64,000 nucleotides of DNA from an uncultured Anaerolineae bacterium (GCA_934216615.1 CAKQCB010000005.1:124001-188000); one strand, 5' to 3'. Positions 32,913 through 42,087 are shown, counted from the stretch's first letter. Notes: a model not told the origin generated them from the sequence alone. Made by a program: numbers and translations.

Positions 32913-34753
32913 TCTTCACCCGTTGTCTCATCGTTTTAGGGCTTATTGGCCTCACGGCATGTTCTGGTCTTGGGGGCGAACCGCCGATCATCGCAACCAG
33001 CATCCCACCAACGGCCACCGTCACGGAATTAGGGTATCCATCCACTTTGCCGGACATGGATTTAGGCGCGCAGATTTTCGCGGCGCGCTGTGTCGATTGT
33101 CACGGTGCGACGGGCGCGGGCGATGGCCCGCTGGTCGCCAATGGACAGGTACAAAATGCGGGGAATTTCACAGTTGCGGAAACGGCGAGCCAGCAAACCC
33201 CGCTTCAGTGGTATCAAACCATCACCAACGGGCGCATTGAAAACTTGATGCCCCCGTGGCGAAGCGCCCTCACCGAAGATCAACGTTGGGCAGTCGCACA
33301 TTACACCTACACTCAGCATTACTCTGCGGAAGAAATCGCCGCAGGTGAAGCCCTTTGGCAATCCGTACAATCCGAATTGGGCGATGCGACGTTACCCAAT
33401 TTTTCTGACCCCATGTTGATGGTCAACCTCAGCGATCAAACGCTCTTTAACATGTTGTCGCAAGGGGAAGCGATGCCTTCTCTTGCCGAAACCCTCACCG
33501 ATGAAGAACGTTGGGCCGTAGCGCACTATCTCAGAACATTGAGTTTGAGCAAAGCGCCCACAGGTCAAACCCCGCTTGAGCCATCCGCCACCCAAGAACT
33601 TGATCTCAGCGAAACGGGCAGCATCAGCGGAGTGATCACCAATGGCACCGCCGCCAGCACCATCCCCGAAACGTTAACGGTTGAGTTACTGGTGTTTTCG
33701 TCTGACCTCACGCAACTGTTGTACGAAGCTGAAACCACGTCGAACGCGCAAGGGGTCTTCACATTTGCCGATGTCCCCCGCATCACCGACGCCGCCTATT
33801 TGACCAGCACCACCTACCGCGATCATCTCTATGCCAGCGCGATCACCCAAGGAAGTACATTCACCAGCGCGGTGCTCGACCTGCCCATCACCATTTATGA
33901 GCTGACCGAAGATGATCAGGTCTTAGAAATTGTAGGCGTGGTGAGCCAAGTCACCGTCGTGGGCGATTCTTTAGAAGTCGCGCAGGTATATAACATCACC
34001 AACACCTCTGACCGTGTATACAGCACCAGCCAAACCGTTCCGGATGGGCGTTCTATCTCGCTCATCTTCACCCTGCCACCGGGCGCGATTATCGCCGCTT
34101 TTGGCGACGCCAACCGCTTTGTCATCTCGGAAGATCAATCGACTATCTTGGATACACGGCCAGTGCTTCCCGGTGAAGGCCACATCGTGCAAGTGGTGTA
34201 TTTAATCCCCTATGAAAATAGCGCGATCATCGAACAGGAATTTCATTACAACATCAATGGCAACGCGCGCTTGCTCATCTCACCGCAGACGATCCGCGTA
34301 ACAAGTGAGCAACTGCCTTCCCGCGGGATCGAAACCGTTGGGCAAACCGACTTCGCCAGTTATGGAGGCCCGCTGAATCTGCCCGCTGGCTCGGTCATCC
34401 GTTATGAATTAGCAGGGACGGGTTTCACCGTCAGCCCTCAAGGGGAACTGATCGGCGAAACTGTCCCGACCAATAACCTCGTCTTGATCATCGGCGGGGT
34501 GATCGTCATCGAAATTGTATTGGTCGTCGCGCTGTATCTGTTCTATGCCCGCCGACGCACCCAAAAGCGCCAACCCGCTGCCAATACGCCCGCGCCCCAG
34601 CAAAACACGTTGTTGATGGACGCGCTGGTACAGCAAATCGCCGAATTGGATGCGTCCTACGAAGCAGGGACACTAGAACAAGCCGACTATCAACGCCGAC
34701 GCGACGCGCTCAAAACCCGCTTAGCCCAATTGATGGATGAACAATCCTCATGA
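32909..34753 (+). CDS. Lipoprotein c-type cytochrome with a haem-less second domain, beta-rich region and C-terminal anchor
   Basis: A 614-residue exported protein. The signal peptide ends in a lipobox LTAC (Cys18). A class I c domain has CVDCH (62-66) and closes with MPPWRSALTEDQRWAVAHY. A second cytochrome-like unit follows (ending MPSLAETLTDEERWAVAHY) but has no CXXCH; GEALWQSVQ stands where it should be. Residues ~225-510 are beta-rich with a carboxypeptidase-regulatory-like start (GSISGVITNGTAASTI). One span (~527-549) and a short helical tail (QQIAELDASYEAGTLEQADYQ...) end the chain. It lies between the CcmI-like gene and ccmA, overlapping both by 4 bp, so a role in or dependence on cytochrome maturation is likely. 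I know of no named family for the whole. Confidence 0.75.
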   Translation: MIFTRCLIVLGLIGLTACSGLGGEPPIIATSIPPTATVTELGYPSTLPDMDLGAQIFAARCVDCHGATGAGDGPLVANGQVQNAGNFTVAETASQQTPLQWYQTITNGRIENLMPPWRSALTEDQRWAVAHYTYTQHYSAEEIAAGEALWQSVQSELGDATLPNFSDPMLMVNLSDQTLFNMLSQGEAMPSLAETLTDEERWAVAHYLRTLSLSKAPTGQTPLEPSATQELDLSETGSISGVITNGTAASTIPETLTVELLVFSSDLTQLLYEAETTSNAQGVFTFADVPRITDAAYLTSTTYRDHLYASAITQGSTFTSAVLDLPITIYELTEDDQVLEIVGVVSQVTVVGDSLEVAQVYNITNTSDRVYSTSQTVPDGRSISLIFTLPPGAIIAAFGDANRFVISEDQSTILDTRPVLPGEGHIVQVVYLIPYENSAIIEQEFHYNINGNARLLISPQTIRVTSEQLPSRGIETVGQTDFASYGGPLNLPAGSVIRYELAGTGFTVSPQGELIGETVPTNNLVLIIGGVIVIEIVLVVALYLFYARRRTQKRQPAANTPAPQQNTLLMDALVQQIAELDASYEAGTLEQADYQRRRDALKTRLAQLMDEQSS

Positions 34754-35484
34754 GTTTGATCGAAACCCATCAATTGACAAAAGCCTACGGCTTTCTGCCC
34801 GTCCTGAAAAAACTGGATTTTTCCGTCGAACGTGGTGAGTTTGTCGCTTTATTAGGGCCGAACGGAAGCGGAAAATCTACGCTCATTCGTCTGCTGTGTG
34901 CGTTGATCAAACCGTCGTCAGGAAAAATTGTGATTGGGGGCTGGTCACTGCCGAATGAAGCCGCCTCGGTATTACCGCAAATCGGCTTGGTCAGTCACAA
35001 AGTTTTGTTGTATGAAAACCTGTCGGCAAGAGAGAACCTGCACTTTTTCGGACGGTTATATAACCTCGAAGAATCCCCACGCAAAGCGCGTGTGGAAACC
35101 TTGTTAAAACAAGTTGGGCTGGCACGTCGGGGTGATGATCTCGTCCGCAATTATTCACGCGGGATGCAGCAGCGTTTGAGCATCGCCCGCGCCCTGCTCC
35201 ACAACCCCGACATTCTGTTATTCGATGAACCGCATACCGGCTTAGATCAATCTGCCGCGCTGATGTTGGACGAGCTGATGCTCAGCGCCCAAGCCAACGG
35301 GCGCACCATCCTCATGTCTACCCATGACCTAGACCGCGCCCAAACAATTGCCAACCGCGCTGTCATCCTCTCCAAGGGCGTGATCGGTTTTGACCAACCG
35401 ACGACGAGCCTTCAAGCGGGCGAGCTTGCCCAAACCTACACAGCGATCACGGGGTTGGCTCAACCCGAACGAGCGAACATATGA
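34750..35484 (+). CDS. ccmA: Cytochrome c maturation ATPase CcmA
   Basis: A 244-residue ABC ATPase that frees holo-CcmE from the CcmABCD complex. Walker A is GPNGSGKST, the Q-loop is PQIGLVSHK, the signature is YSRGMQQRLSIARALLHNP, and Walker B is ILLFDEPHTGLD with switch His in STHDLDRA. Length is near the CcmA norm (~205-245). It overlaps the cytochrome lipoprotein gene and ccmB by 4 bp each. Confidence 0.94.
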   Translation: MSLIETHQLTKAYGFLPVLKKLDFSVERGEFVALLGPNGSGKSTLIRLLCALIKPSSGKIVIGGWSLPNEAASVLPQIGLVSHKVLLYENLSARENLHFFGRLYNLEESPRKARVETLLKQVGLARRGDDLVRNYSRGMQQRLSIARALLHNPDILLFDEPHTGLDQSAALMLDELMLSAQANGRTILMSTHDLDRAQTIANRAVILSKGVIGFDQPTTSLQAGELAQTYTAITGLAQPERANI

Positions 35485-36161
35485 AGAACACGCCTTTTTT
35501 GAAAACCGCTCTCGCCATCTTCCGCAAGGATGTGCGCGCGGAAATGCGCAGTCGTGAACTCGTCAGCGCGATGGTCTTATTCACCTTTTTGAGTATTCTG
35601 GTCTTCAGCTTCGCTTTAGAGTTAGACCGTGTGGTACGCAGCGAATCCGTTTCAGGGGTATTGTGGGTCACGCTGATTTTTTCGAGCGTGCTTGGGTTTA
35701 ACCGCAGTTTAGGCATGGAACGCGACCAAGGCAGTATGGATGCCTTGCTCATCTCGCCGATCCATCGCGGGGCGATCTTCGTCGGAAAGTTTCTCAGCAA
35801 TTATCTGTTCGTTTTCTTGGTGGCGATCATCCTCATCCCCCTGATGACGGTGCTCTATAACCTTCCGCTGACTAACTTCTACATCATCCTCACATTATTT
35901 TTAGGCACCTTTGGGCTGACGCTCATCGGTACTTTACTCGCCACTATGACGGTACAAGCGCGTTCGCGCGAAACTATGCTTCCCATCGTCATGATGCCGC
36001 TCGCACTGCCCACGTTGTTATCGGCAGTGAATGCATCCACGTCGATCCTCAAAAATGCGCCTCAAGAAACGTGGATGTCATGGATCATGCTCCTCGCCCT
36101 GCTCGACATTTTCTTTTTGGTCATGTGCCTGTTTCTATTCCCCTTTGTAATTGAGGAATAG
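35481..36161 (+). CDS. ccmB: Cytochrome c maturation membrane subunit CcmB
   Basis: A 226-residue protein with about six spans that partners CcmA. The conserved N-terminal IFRKDVRAEMRSRELVSAMVLF and the GFNRSLGMERDQGSMDALLISPI segment are characteristic of CcmB. The central span region LSNYLFVFLVAIILIPLM follows. It is co-translated with ccmA through a 4-bp overlap. The next gene, ccmC, starts 91 bp later, with its own AAAGGA ribosome-binding site. Confidence 0.94.
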   Translation: MKNTPFLKTALAIFRKDVRAEMRSRELVSAMVLFTFLSILVFSFALELDRVVRSESVSGVLWVTLIFSSVLGFNRSLGMERDQGSMDALLISPIHRGAIFVGKFLSNYLFVFLVAIILIPLMTVLYNLPLTNFYIILTLFLGTFGLTLIGTLLATMTVQARSRETMLPIVMMPLALPTLLSAVNASTSILKNAPQETWMSWIMLLALLDIFFLVMCLFLFPFVIEE

Positions 36162-36252
36162 GTTTATGAGAAAACCTATATAAAATTTGAGTATTTTTGT
36201 AGATATGCTAAGATTTTTGCAGATTTTATGATTTGAAAGGAACATTGTATTC

Positions 36253-37020
36253 ATGAGTGCAGTTCAAAACCTGACACTTGAGCATACGGTGAGTGTTGAT
36301 GCACCTGTATTTAGTGCCACACGCACACGTATTCTTTATGCGGTCACCTTCATCGCCATCATCAGTTTCATCATGGCGTTGTATTTTTCGTTGGTCTACA
36401 CCCCCACCGACATCGATCAAGGCAACGTCCAACGTCTTTTCTATACCCACATCTCAACTTTCTCTGGGGCATTCTGTGCCTTTTTAGCGACTGTTTTTGG
36501 TGGCATCCTGTATTTGATCACCAAGAATTCAAAATGGGACACGCTTGCGTTAGCAGGTGTTGAAACGGGTTTTGTATTAGCGGCCATCAACCTGATCACA
36601 GGGTCGATCTGGGCACGTCCGATCTGGAATACATGGTGGACGTGGGACCCACGCCTGACCTCTGCGGCGATCATGTTGCTGACCTATGCGGCGTATTTTA
36701 TGCTTCGTAGCGGGATCGAAAATGTCGATACCAAACGCCGTTTCGCTTCGGTATACGGCATTTTGGCATTCTCTACCGTTCTCGTCACATTGTTCATCAT
36801 CCGCCTTCGCCCCGACACGATTCACCCCACCGTCATTGGTGAAAGCCCACAAAATGCGCAAGGGGGTTTCTCGATGGATACGTCCATGATTACCGCCTTG
36901 GGCGTCGTCATGACGGTATGGTGTGTCTTCATCCCCATCGCGATGATGTGGTGGCGTATTCGTTTAGAAGCAGTTGCAGAATTTGTTCGCGCCAAACGCG
37001 CCCAAGTTGTAGAAGGGTAA
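36253..37020 (+). CDS. ccmC: Cytochrome c maturation haem-transfer protein CcmC
   Basis: A 255-residue six-span membrane protein that loads haem onto CcmE. The haem-handling WWD loop is WARPIWNTWWTWDPRLT, followed by TSAAIMLLTYAAYFMLR. Conserved external His residues lie in LFYTHISTFSGAF before it and RPDTIHPTVIG after it. Length matches CcmC. Four bases separate its stop from the small ccmD-like gene. Confidence 0.95.
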   Translation: MSAVQNLTLEHTVSVDAPVFSATRTRILYAVTFIAIISFIMALYFSLVYTPTDIDQGNVQRLFYTHISTFSGAFCAFLATVFGGILYLITKNSKWDTLALAGVETGFVLAAINLITGSIWARPIWNTWWTWDPRLTSAAIMLLTYAAYFMLRSGIENVDTKRRFASVYGILAFSTVLVTLFIIRLRPDTIHPTVIGESPQNAQGGFSMDTSMITALGVVMTVWCVFIPIAMMWWRIRLEAVAEFVRAKRAQVVEG

Positions 37021-37024
37021 AACC

Positions 37025-37174
37025 ATGCCAAACACACCAGATACCGACATCTATTTACTGCTCGGGATGATCATCACCACCGGCTTACCTTTGTTATTCA
37101 TCGCCAGCGTGTATTTACGTTGGAAAAATTTCCACCGCGACTTGAAGATGATCGAAACTCTACAAGACAAATAG
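37025..37174 (+). CDS. CcmD-like small membrane protein
   Basis: A 49-codon gene, ATG 37025 to TAG 37172-37174. Residues 10-31 form one hydrophobic span (YLLLGMIITTGLPLLFIASVYL) followed by a basic segment (RWKNFHRDLKMIETLQDK). CcmD proteins are small, single-span and poorly conserved, and sit directly after ccmC; this gene starts 4 bp after ccmC and ends before the operon terminator. CcmD helps CcmABC release holo-CcmE. The assignment rests on size, topology and position. Confidence 0.75.
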   Translation: MPNTPDTDIYLLLGMIITTGLPLLFIASVYLRWKNFHRDLKMIETLQDK

Positions 37175-37202
37175 CCTAAAACGGATCAATTCCCCTCTAT
37201 AA

Positions 37203-37240
37203 AAAAACCTCTACCCCTCATTTTGCAGGTAGAGGTTTTT
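37203..37240 (+). terminator. Terminator of the ccm operon
   Basis: AAAAACCTCTACC (37203-37215) pairs with GGTAGAGGTTTTT (37228-37240), a perfect 13-bp stem including A and T tracts. It lies 28 bp after the ccmD-like gene. Confidence 0.9.
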
Positions 37241-37299
37241 CATTTAATGAAAAACAAAGTATAGTGGAGGACAATCTTCACTATTCAATCTCCATTTTT

Positions 37300-37328
37300 T
37301 TACGACATGAGTAGAGAAGCGCTATAAT
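37300..37328 (+). promoter_or_regulatory. Candidate promoter of the first Ser/Thr kinase gene
   Basis: A perfect -10 TATAAT (37323-37328) has TTACGA (37300-37305) 17 bp upstream as a poor -35. It lies 111 bp before the ATG. The rest of the 37241-37438 gap shows nothing else. Confidence 0.5.
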
Positions 37329-37438
37329 CTTTTATAGAGTGTTTCAGGCCATTTATTCCACATTAGAAGTCCAGCCAACACTGTTTTATTACGAAAATAT
37401 TGTTTTGTCAGATTTTATAAGAAGTAGCAGTCATAGTA

Positions 37439-39298
37439 ATGGTAACAAACGATCCGTTCATTGGTCGACAACTTGGCGATTATAAAATCATCTCTCTTTT
37501 AGGCCGTGGTGGTATGGCACGCGTCTATAAAGGCTTTGACGAGCGCTTAGACCGCTTCGCCGCAGTCAAAATTATTGACGCGGGTGCCATCGGTGACGAT
37601 ACCGAAGAGGAACATCGGAACCGCTTTCAACGCGAAGCCAAAGCGATTGCGCGCCTGAATCATCCCAATATTGTTGGGGTGTATCAATTTGGCGATGTCG
37701 ATCATGGCTATTATATGGCGATGGAATTCATCGAAGGGCGCGACCTCGGTCAAATCTTAAAAGAGAATGGGGGCATCCTGCTCACCAACGGGAAGATACT
37801 GCGTATTATGCACGACATCGCAGGGGCGCTGGATTATGCCCATGCGGACGCGGTCATTCATCGTGACGTGAAGCCTTCGAATATCATGGTCACGCCCCAA
37901 GGACGTGCCATTCTGACGGACTTCGGGCTTGCCTTAAGCATCCCTGACGGCACGATTGGCAACACGTTTGGAAGCGCCCATTATATTGCCCCAGAACAAG
38001 CGCTCTCCTCTGCGGCGGCCGTCCCCCAAAGCGATTTATACTCACTGGGGGTTGTGCTGTATCAACTGCTGACAGGTCAAGTTCCCTTTGATGACGATTC
38101 GCCTATGAGCGTCGCCATCAAACACTTAAACGACACGCCAGAATCCCCGCGCAATCTCAACCCCAATGTTTCGGAAGAGACAGCGCAAATCGTCTTGCGG
38201 TTGCTTGCCAAAGACCCCACAGAACGGTATGTCAGCGGGGAATCGATGGTGCGAGCGTTAGAAAAGGCGCTCGGCATCGCCCCCACCCAAGAACAGATTT
38301 TACAACCCCTGCCCGCGCCTATCGGGGTGCACCAGAGCCTTGAGGACACAGGCAGTGCAGGCACGTTGTTATATCCTGCTTCGGTAGAACCGCGCGCGCT
38401 AGGAAGCGAGAGCCAAGCTCTTAAGTCGAGCGCTACCGCCTCACGTCTTCTGCGCAACGTCACCGAATCACAAGAGATGCTCAAGGCATCACTGCCTGTT
38501 CCCCCCACGCCAGAAGTTGAGAAGCCCAAAAATCGCAAGCTGATTTGGGGTTTGGGCGCAGTGGCTGTCGCAGTGGTGTTACTCGGTCTGTACGCAATCT
38601 CTGGCGGGATGGGCGATGATTCTCCTTCAACGCAAATAACGTTGAGTCCATCGTCGCAAGCTGTGGCAGGGTTACTGACAGAAGAAGCGACAGAAGTCGG
38701 CGCGTCAGCCACAGAAGATGCTCTTGAGACTGTGGAAGCATCCGCTACGGAAGAAAACACCTTAGCGCCTACAGCCACCCGCAGGACGACACGTACTACC
38801 GTCGCAACCGCAACCCGACAGCGCACACCCACAGCCGAAGCGACTACTGAAGCTATTTTAGCGCCCGAAGTCACCGCTGAAGTCACGCCGACTCCATCCA
38901 CACTGCCGATTGAACTCATTTACACAGAAGAAACGCTGGTCTTGTATAACCGTTCGGATACGACGCTGGACATCAGCCATATCAGTTTTGTACAGCGCAC
39001 CAACACGGGGGCACAACTCTCTTTTAGGGCCGACCAATGGAGCGGTGGATCACGGCCTGCATGGTCACTTCCCAGCGGGGATTGTTTCCAAGTGTGGGTG
39101 ATCAACGCCCCCGAACAAGAGATTCCTGAAGATTGTGGCAATCGTCACTCATGGCGAGCTATCGCGTCGCCACGCTGGTTCTGGATCAGCAGTGATAATG
39201 ATGAAGATGCCATCTTCAATGTGCAAGACGGGGTCAATGTGATTGCGACGTGCCGTATCGCAGCGGGGCGATGCTCATTTGATCCGTCAGTCGAATAA
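37439..39298 (+). CDS. Membrane-anchored eukaryotic-type Ser/Thr protein kinase (PknB-like)
   Basis: A 619-residue kinase. Residues ~15-280 are the catalytic domain: LLGRGGMARVYKG (P-loop), AAVKII (Lys), VIHRDVKPSNIM (His141, Asp143), LTDFGLALSI, and HYIAPEQA. All key residues are present. Then come a ~90-residue linker, one span (~363-385), a Thr/Ala/Glu-rich outer stalk, and an exported C-terminal domain (~500-619) with four Cys and strands such as ETLVLYNRSDTTLDISHISF, which resembles sensor domains of related kinases. The ligand is unknown. It converges with the AAA ATPase gene, with only 16 bp between. Confidence 0.93.
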   Translation: MVTNDPFIGRQLGDYKIISLLGRGGMARVYKGFDERLDRFAAVKIIDAGAIGDDTEEEHRNRFQREAKAIARLNHPNIVGVYQFGDVDHGYYMAMEFIEGRDLGQILKENGGILLTNGKILRIMHDIAGALDYAHADAVIHRDVKPSNIMVTPQGRAILTDFGLALSIPDGTIGNTFGSAHYIAPEQALSSAAAVPQSDLYSLGVVLYQLLTGQVPFDDDSPMSVAIKHLNDTPESPRNLNPNVSEETAQIVLRLLAKDPTERYVSGESMVRALEKALGIAPTQEQILQPLPAPIGVHQSLEDTGSAGTLLYPASVEPRALGSESQALKSSATASRLLRNVTESQEMLKASLPVPPTPEVEKPKNRKLIWGLGAVAVAVVLLGLYAISGGMGDDSPSTQITLSPSSQAVAGLLTEEATEVGASATEDALETVEASATEENTLAPTATRRTTRTTVATATRQRTPTAEATTEAILAPEVTAEVTPTPSTLPIELIYTEETLVLYNRSDTTLDISHISFVQRTNTGAQLSFRADQWSGGSRPAWSLPSGDCFQVWVINAPEQEIPEDCGNRHSWRAIASPRWFWISSDNDEDAIFNVQDGVNVIATCRIAAGRCSFDPSVE

Positions 39299-39314
39299 AG
39301 ATGAATCAATAAAC

Positions 39315-40661
39315 TTAGGGCTGAACGAATAACGTCACGGTTGGTTGAATGAGCGTCCGTGCTAAATCCGCTTCATTTTGGGCGCTGTTGCCACTGATGA
39401 TGAGCAAGATCAAAATCGCCAAGATCACCCCCACCACAATCGCGATGGTGAGCATCTTTCCCAACGGGGGCGAGGCCACGCGCGACGGGTTATTTTTCCG
39501 AATCGGTTCAGGGGTGCGCTCGACAATTTGAGCGTTGTCTAATAACCATGTCTGCCACATGCCAGAGATAATCCGCACGCCGTCGGGCGCATTGGCGATG
39601 ACCTCTCGGTATTCCAAACTGCGCAAAATCGCGTTGATGGTCATCAAGTCCATCGGGTAATCAGTCTCGACCAACCAAGATTCAATTTCGGCAGGGTCGA
39701 TCAAGCGCAACGGGTTTTCATAAGAAAGCCCGCTGATCGCCGTCAGCACAAGGCGTTCATTGAGCGACAACTTGCCCCACGCGACGCGAAAATCCGGCTC
39801 ACCATAATCATACACAATCGGGATGATCTGCTTGGCATCTTCAGCCGTGAAAACGCGGTTATCCGGCGCGACATACCAACGACGAAACATCTGATATCCC
39901 GCGTGTTGCACAAGGCCGGGCATCCCACCTGTGGCGCGGTGAATCTGCGTCACGGCATCATCGGTCACCGAATACACGCCACGAATCGGCTCTTGCATGA
40001 TCCAACGGGTTTCATCGGGCGCTAGATGACCGATGCGCACCATCTGTTGATCTGACGTAAGCGGGGCTAACGCGCTAATCTCACTCTCGTATTCTGTATC
40101 CATCGTCAGGACAAAATTGAGCTGTTTAAATTGCGTCAGCCATGACTGCATCATCTTGAACAAGGATGCGGGCAAGCGCCCCTGCTTCACTGCAAAGATC
40201 AACCGATCCACATCATCGATCAAAAACACAAGGTCACGGTGAGGCCGAATCGCCGAAAAGATATGCGGTAAAAAGGTCGTGGCAAACCATGATTCAGGGT
40301 CGTCTGCGGGCGGTTCGAGGTCAGCCAGACGACGCACCGTAAATTCCCGTTCAACCAGCATTTGCGTCGCATTTTGCGCCAAAGTCAGCACAAATGCTTC
40401 GAGGTTTTCTGGCGGAGCTTCTTGGAGATTGATGTACACCCCCGCATAAGCATCCCCATAAAGCGCGTCGAAATTTCGTAAAAAAGTGGTTTTTCCAACA
40501 CGACGATGACCTAGAATCAATAGCGCATGGTCGGCGGCGGGGTCGTTCAACTGCTGATACAGCCGTCCTAATGCTTGTTTTCGACCAGCAAAGGGGACCG
40601 TGACGCTATCTTCAGCATAATCAGCATGGTAGGGGTTATGTATGGTTTCATCAGTCATCAT
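39315..40661 (-). CDS. Membrane-anchored AAA/ORC-like P-loop ATPase
   Basis: A ~448-residue protein. Walker A is ILGHRRVGKTTF and Walker B is LVFLIDDVDRLI, with GRKQALGRLYQQLND before it, as in archaeal-type ORC/STAND-like ATPases. ATGGMPGLVQHAGYQMF is the sensor-2-like region, and a winged helix (~330-395, ending NAPDGVRIISGMWQTWL) follows. One C-terminal span (~420-440, LTIAIVVGVILAILILLIISG split) anchors it with a short outer tail. The function is unknown; members often act as signalling or defence switches. The ATG at 40661 (MMTDET) is preferred to one 12 codons earlier. It faces the kinase gene tail to tail. Confidence 0.75.
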   Translation of the reverse strand: MMTDETIHNPYHADYAEDSVTVPFAGRKQALGRLYQQLNDPAADHALLILGHRRVGKTTFLRNFDALYGDAYAGVYINLQEAPPENLEAFVLTLAQNATQMLVEREFTVRRLADLEPPADDPESWFATTFLPHIFSAIRPHRDLVFLIDDVDRLIFAVKQGRLPASLFKMMQSWLTQFKQLNFVLTMDTEYESEISALAPLTSDQQMVRIGHLAPDETRWIMQEPIRGVYSVTDDAVTQIHRATGGMPGLVQHAGYQMFRRWYVAPDNRVFTAEDAKQIIPIVYDYGEPDFRVAWGKLSLNERLVLTAISGLSYENPLRLIDPAEIESWLVETDYPMDLMTINAILRSLEYREVIANAPDGVRIISGMWQTWLLDNAQIVERTPEPIRKNNPSRVASPPLGKMLTIAIVVGVILAILILLIISGNSAQNEADLARTLIQPTVTLFVQP

Positions 40662-40880
40662 ACGCAAATTATAGAATGGGGAGATGAAGATCAGCAAATG
40701 ACTGATGCCAATTTGTCCAAAAAAAGCAAAATAATGAATCTTTCAGCGGGACGATATTTCGCTAAAATTCATATTGAATCTCGCTCATCGTCACGTTAGC
40801 CTAGTGTATAATTTGACATCATATCGACACCATATTTCATCACTCATTCACTTGGATAACATATTTTTGGGGGACTATTA

Positions 40881-41450
40881 ATGAGTCAAAACTCACCGCG
40901 TGTGATTGCGCTTGTCGGAATGCCCGGGTCTGGCAAATCAGTGTGTGCGAAACATTTAGAAGCACGCGGTTTTTTTCAATTTCGCTTTGGAAGCATTGTT
41001 GTGGATGAGGTCAAACGACGCGGGTTAGCCATCACACCTCAAAATGAGCGTCTTGTGCGGGAAGAATTTCGCGCCAACGAAGGCATGGATGTCATGGCGA
41101 AGCGCGCCCTGCCAATTTTGCAAGACGCATTGAACCACCATCAAACGGTGATCGCCGACGGGTTGTACAGCTTTAAAGAGTATAAAACCCTGCGCAACGC
41201 GTTTGGCAATTCCATCGTGATGATTGCCATCATCACCCCGCGCCAACTGCGCTATAAGCGCCTGAGCGAACGCACAGAACGCCCGCTCACCTACGAAGAA
41301 GCAGAAGAACGTGATTTTGCAGAGATTGAGAACTTGGAAAAAGGCGGGCCAATCGCCCTTGCAGATTACGCCTTGATCAATGCAGGGGACATGACCCAAC
41401 TGGTGCAATCCCTCGATCACCTGCTGGAAGAACTCAACGTCAAACCGTAA
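40881..41450 (+). CDS. P-loop nucleotide kinase-like protein (UPF0200/dephospho-CoA kinase-like)
   Basis: A 189-residue ATPase/kinase. Walker A is VGMPGSGKSVCAKHL (Gly13-Ser20), followed by FGSIVVDEVKRRGL, the central IADGLYSFKEYKTLR, and an LSERTERPLTYEEAEERD lid region. The arrangement matches the UPF0200 family, related to adenylate and dephospho-CoA kinases. The substrate is unknown. It is not the true CoA kinase, which has a DADxxxH region absent here. GGGGGA precedes the ATG. It is divergent from the AAA ATPase and converges with the DUF423 gene. Confidence 0.75.
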   Translation: MSQNSPRVIALVGMPGSGKSVCAKHLEARGFFQFRFGSIVVDEVKRRGLAITPQNERLVREEFRANEGMDVMAKRALPILQDALNHHQTVIADGLYSFKEYKTLRNAFGNSIVMIAIITPRQLRYKRLSERTERPLTYEEAEERDFAEIENLEKGGPIALADYALINAGDMTQLVQSLDHLLEELNVKP

Positions 41451-41463
41451 CGCGACCGATGAA

Positions 41464-41505
41464 AAGCATCTTGAAGACGTGAATCACTTAGCCTTCAAGA
41501 TGCTT
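41464..41505. terminator. Bidirectional hairpin between convergent P-loop kinase and DUF423 genes
   Basis: AAGCATCTTGAAG (41464-41476) and CTTCAAGATGCTT (41493-41505) form a perfect 13-bp stem with a 16-base loop, filling the 59-bp gap between the two stop codons. Confidence 0.7.
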
Positions 41506-41509
41506 CTTA

Positions 41510-41902
41510 TCACCCTTGGGGTGTTTGAGAATGACGCAGCACGCCCCAAAACAAAGTCGCCCATCCCAAGATGAGTGCCGTTCCCCCAATCGGCGCGACA
41601 GCCCCCATAAAACGGATATTCAAAATGCTCAAGACGTATAAACTGCCGGAAAATAACAGCACGCCTAAAAGGAAGAAGATGCCGGATAAGCGCGTCCAGC
41701 GGTTCGGCCATGTTTGCGCCCCCCACGCCGCCCCAATGAGCGCAACTGCATGGATCAAATGATATTGTGAGGCCGTCTCGAAGGTCGGACGCAGGTCAGG
41801 GTTCGCCTCAAAATGGGCGCGTAAGCCATGCGAACCGAACGCGCCAATAGCGACCGCGATCATGCCTAAAAAAGTCCCCCACAATATAAACCGACGAATC
41901 AT
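41510..41902 (-). CDS. DUF423-family membrane protein
   Basis: A 130-residue protein with four spans. The family's N-terminal WGTFLGMIAVAIGAFGSHGLR and FETASQYHLIHAVALIGAAW motifs are clear, as is SGSLYVLSI and APIGGTALILGWATLF. DUF423 proteins (YgdD/YwdK) are common small inner-membrane proteins of unknown function. AAGGAG precedes the ATG. It stands alone, divergent from the 1063-residue protein gene. Confidence 0.92.
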   Translation of the reverse strand: MIRRFILWGTFLGMIAVAIGAFGSHGLRAHFEANPDLRPTFETASQYHLIHAVALIGAAWGAQTWPNRWTRLSGIFFLLGVLLFSGSLYVLSILNIRFMGAVAPIGGTALILGWATLFWGVLRHSQTPQG

Positions 41903-41991
41903 TTATACTTCTCCTTAAGTTTGCTATTCAACATTGTTTCGACGTAAACTCGATAGAGTCCTAAAAATTGAGATTGATACGTTCCAATTTT

Positions 41992-42020
41992 TTGACGCAG
42001 TTTGATGAATACGGTAGGTT
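41992..42020 (+). promoter_or_regulatory. Candidate promoter of the 1063-residue protein gene
   Basis: TTGACG (41992-41997) is a good -35, with TAGGTT (42015-42020) 17 bp away as a poor -10, 67 bp before the ATG. Confidence 0.35.
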
Positions 42021-42087
42021 ATTCTCTGCTGTTTACCCTTATGTTGGGTAGTTGGGTTTATTTTACGCAGATAACGAGTAAATTTGC

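Noticed and set aside
38077..38919. 280-codon open frame on the minus strand
   Set aside because: It lies inside the Ser/Thr kinase gene, whose catalytic motifs are complete, and its translation is a composition artefact of the Thr/Ala stalk.
40807..40812. TATAAT upstream of the P-loop kinase gene as a promoter
   Set aside because: No -35 box is within range, and the region is A+T-rich, so the match could be chance; kept only as a note.
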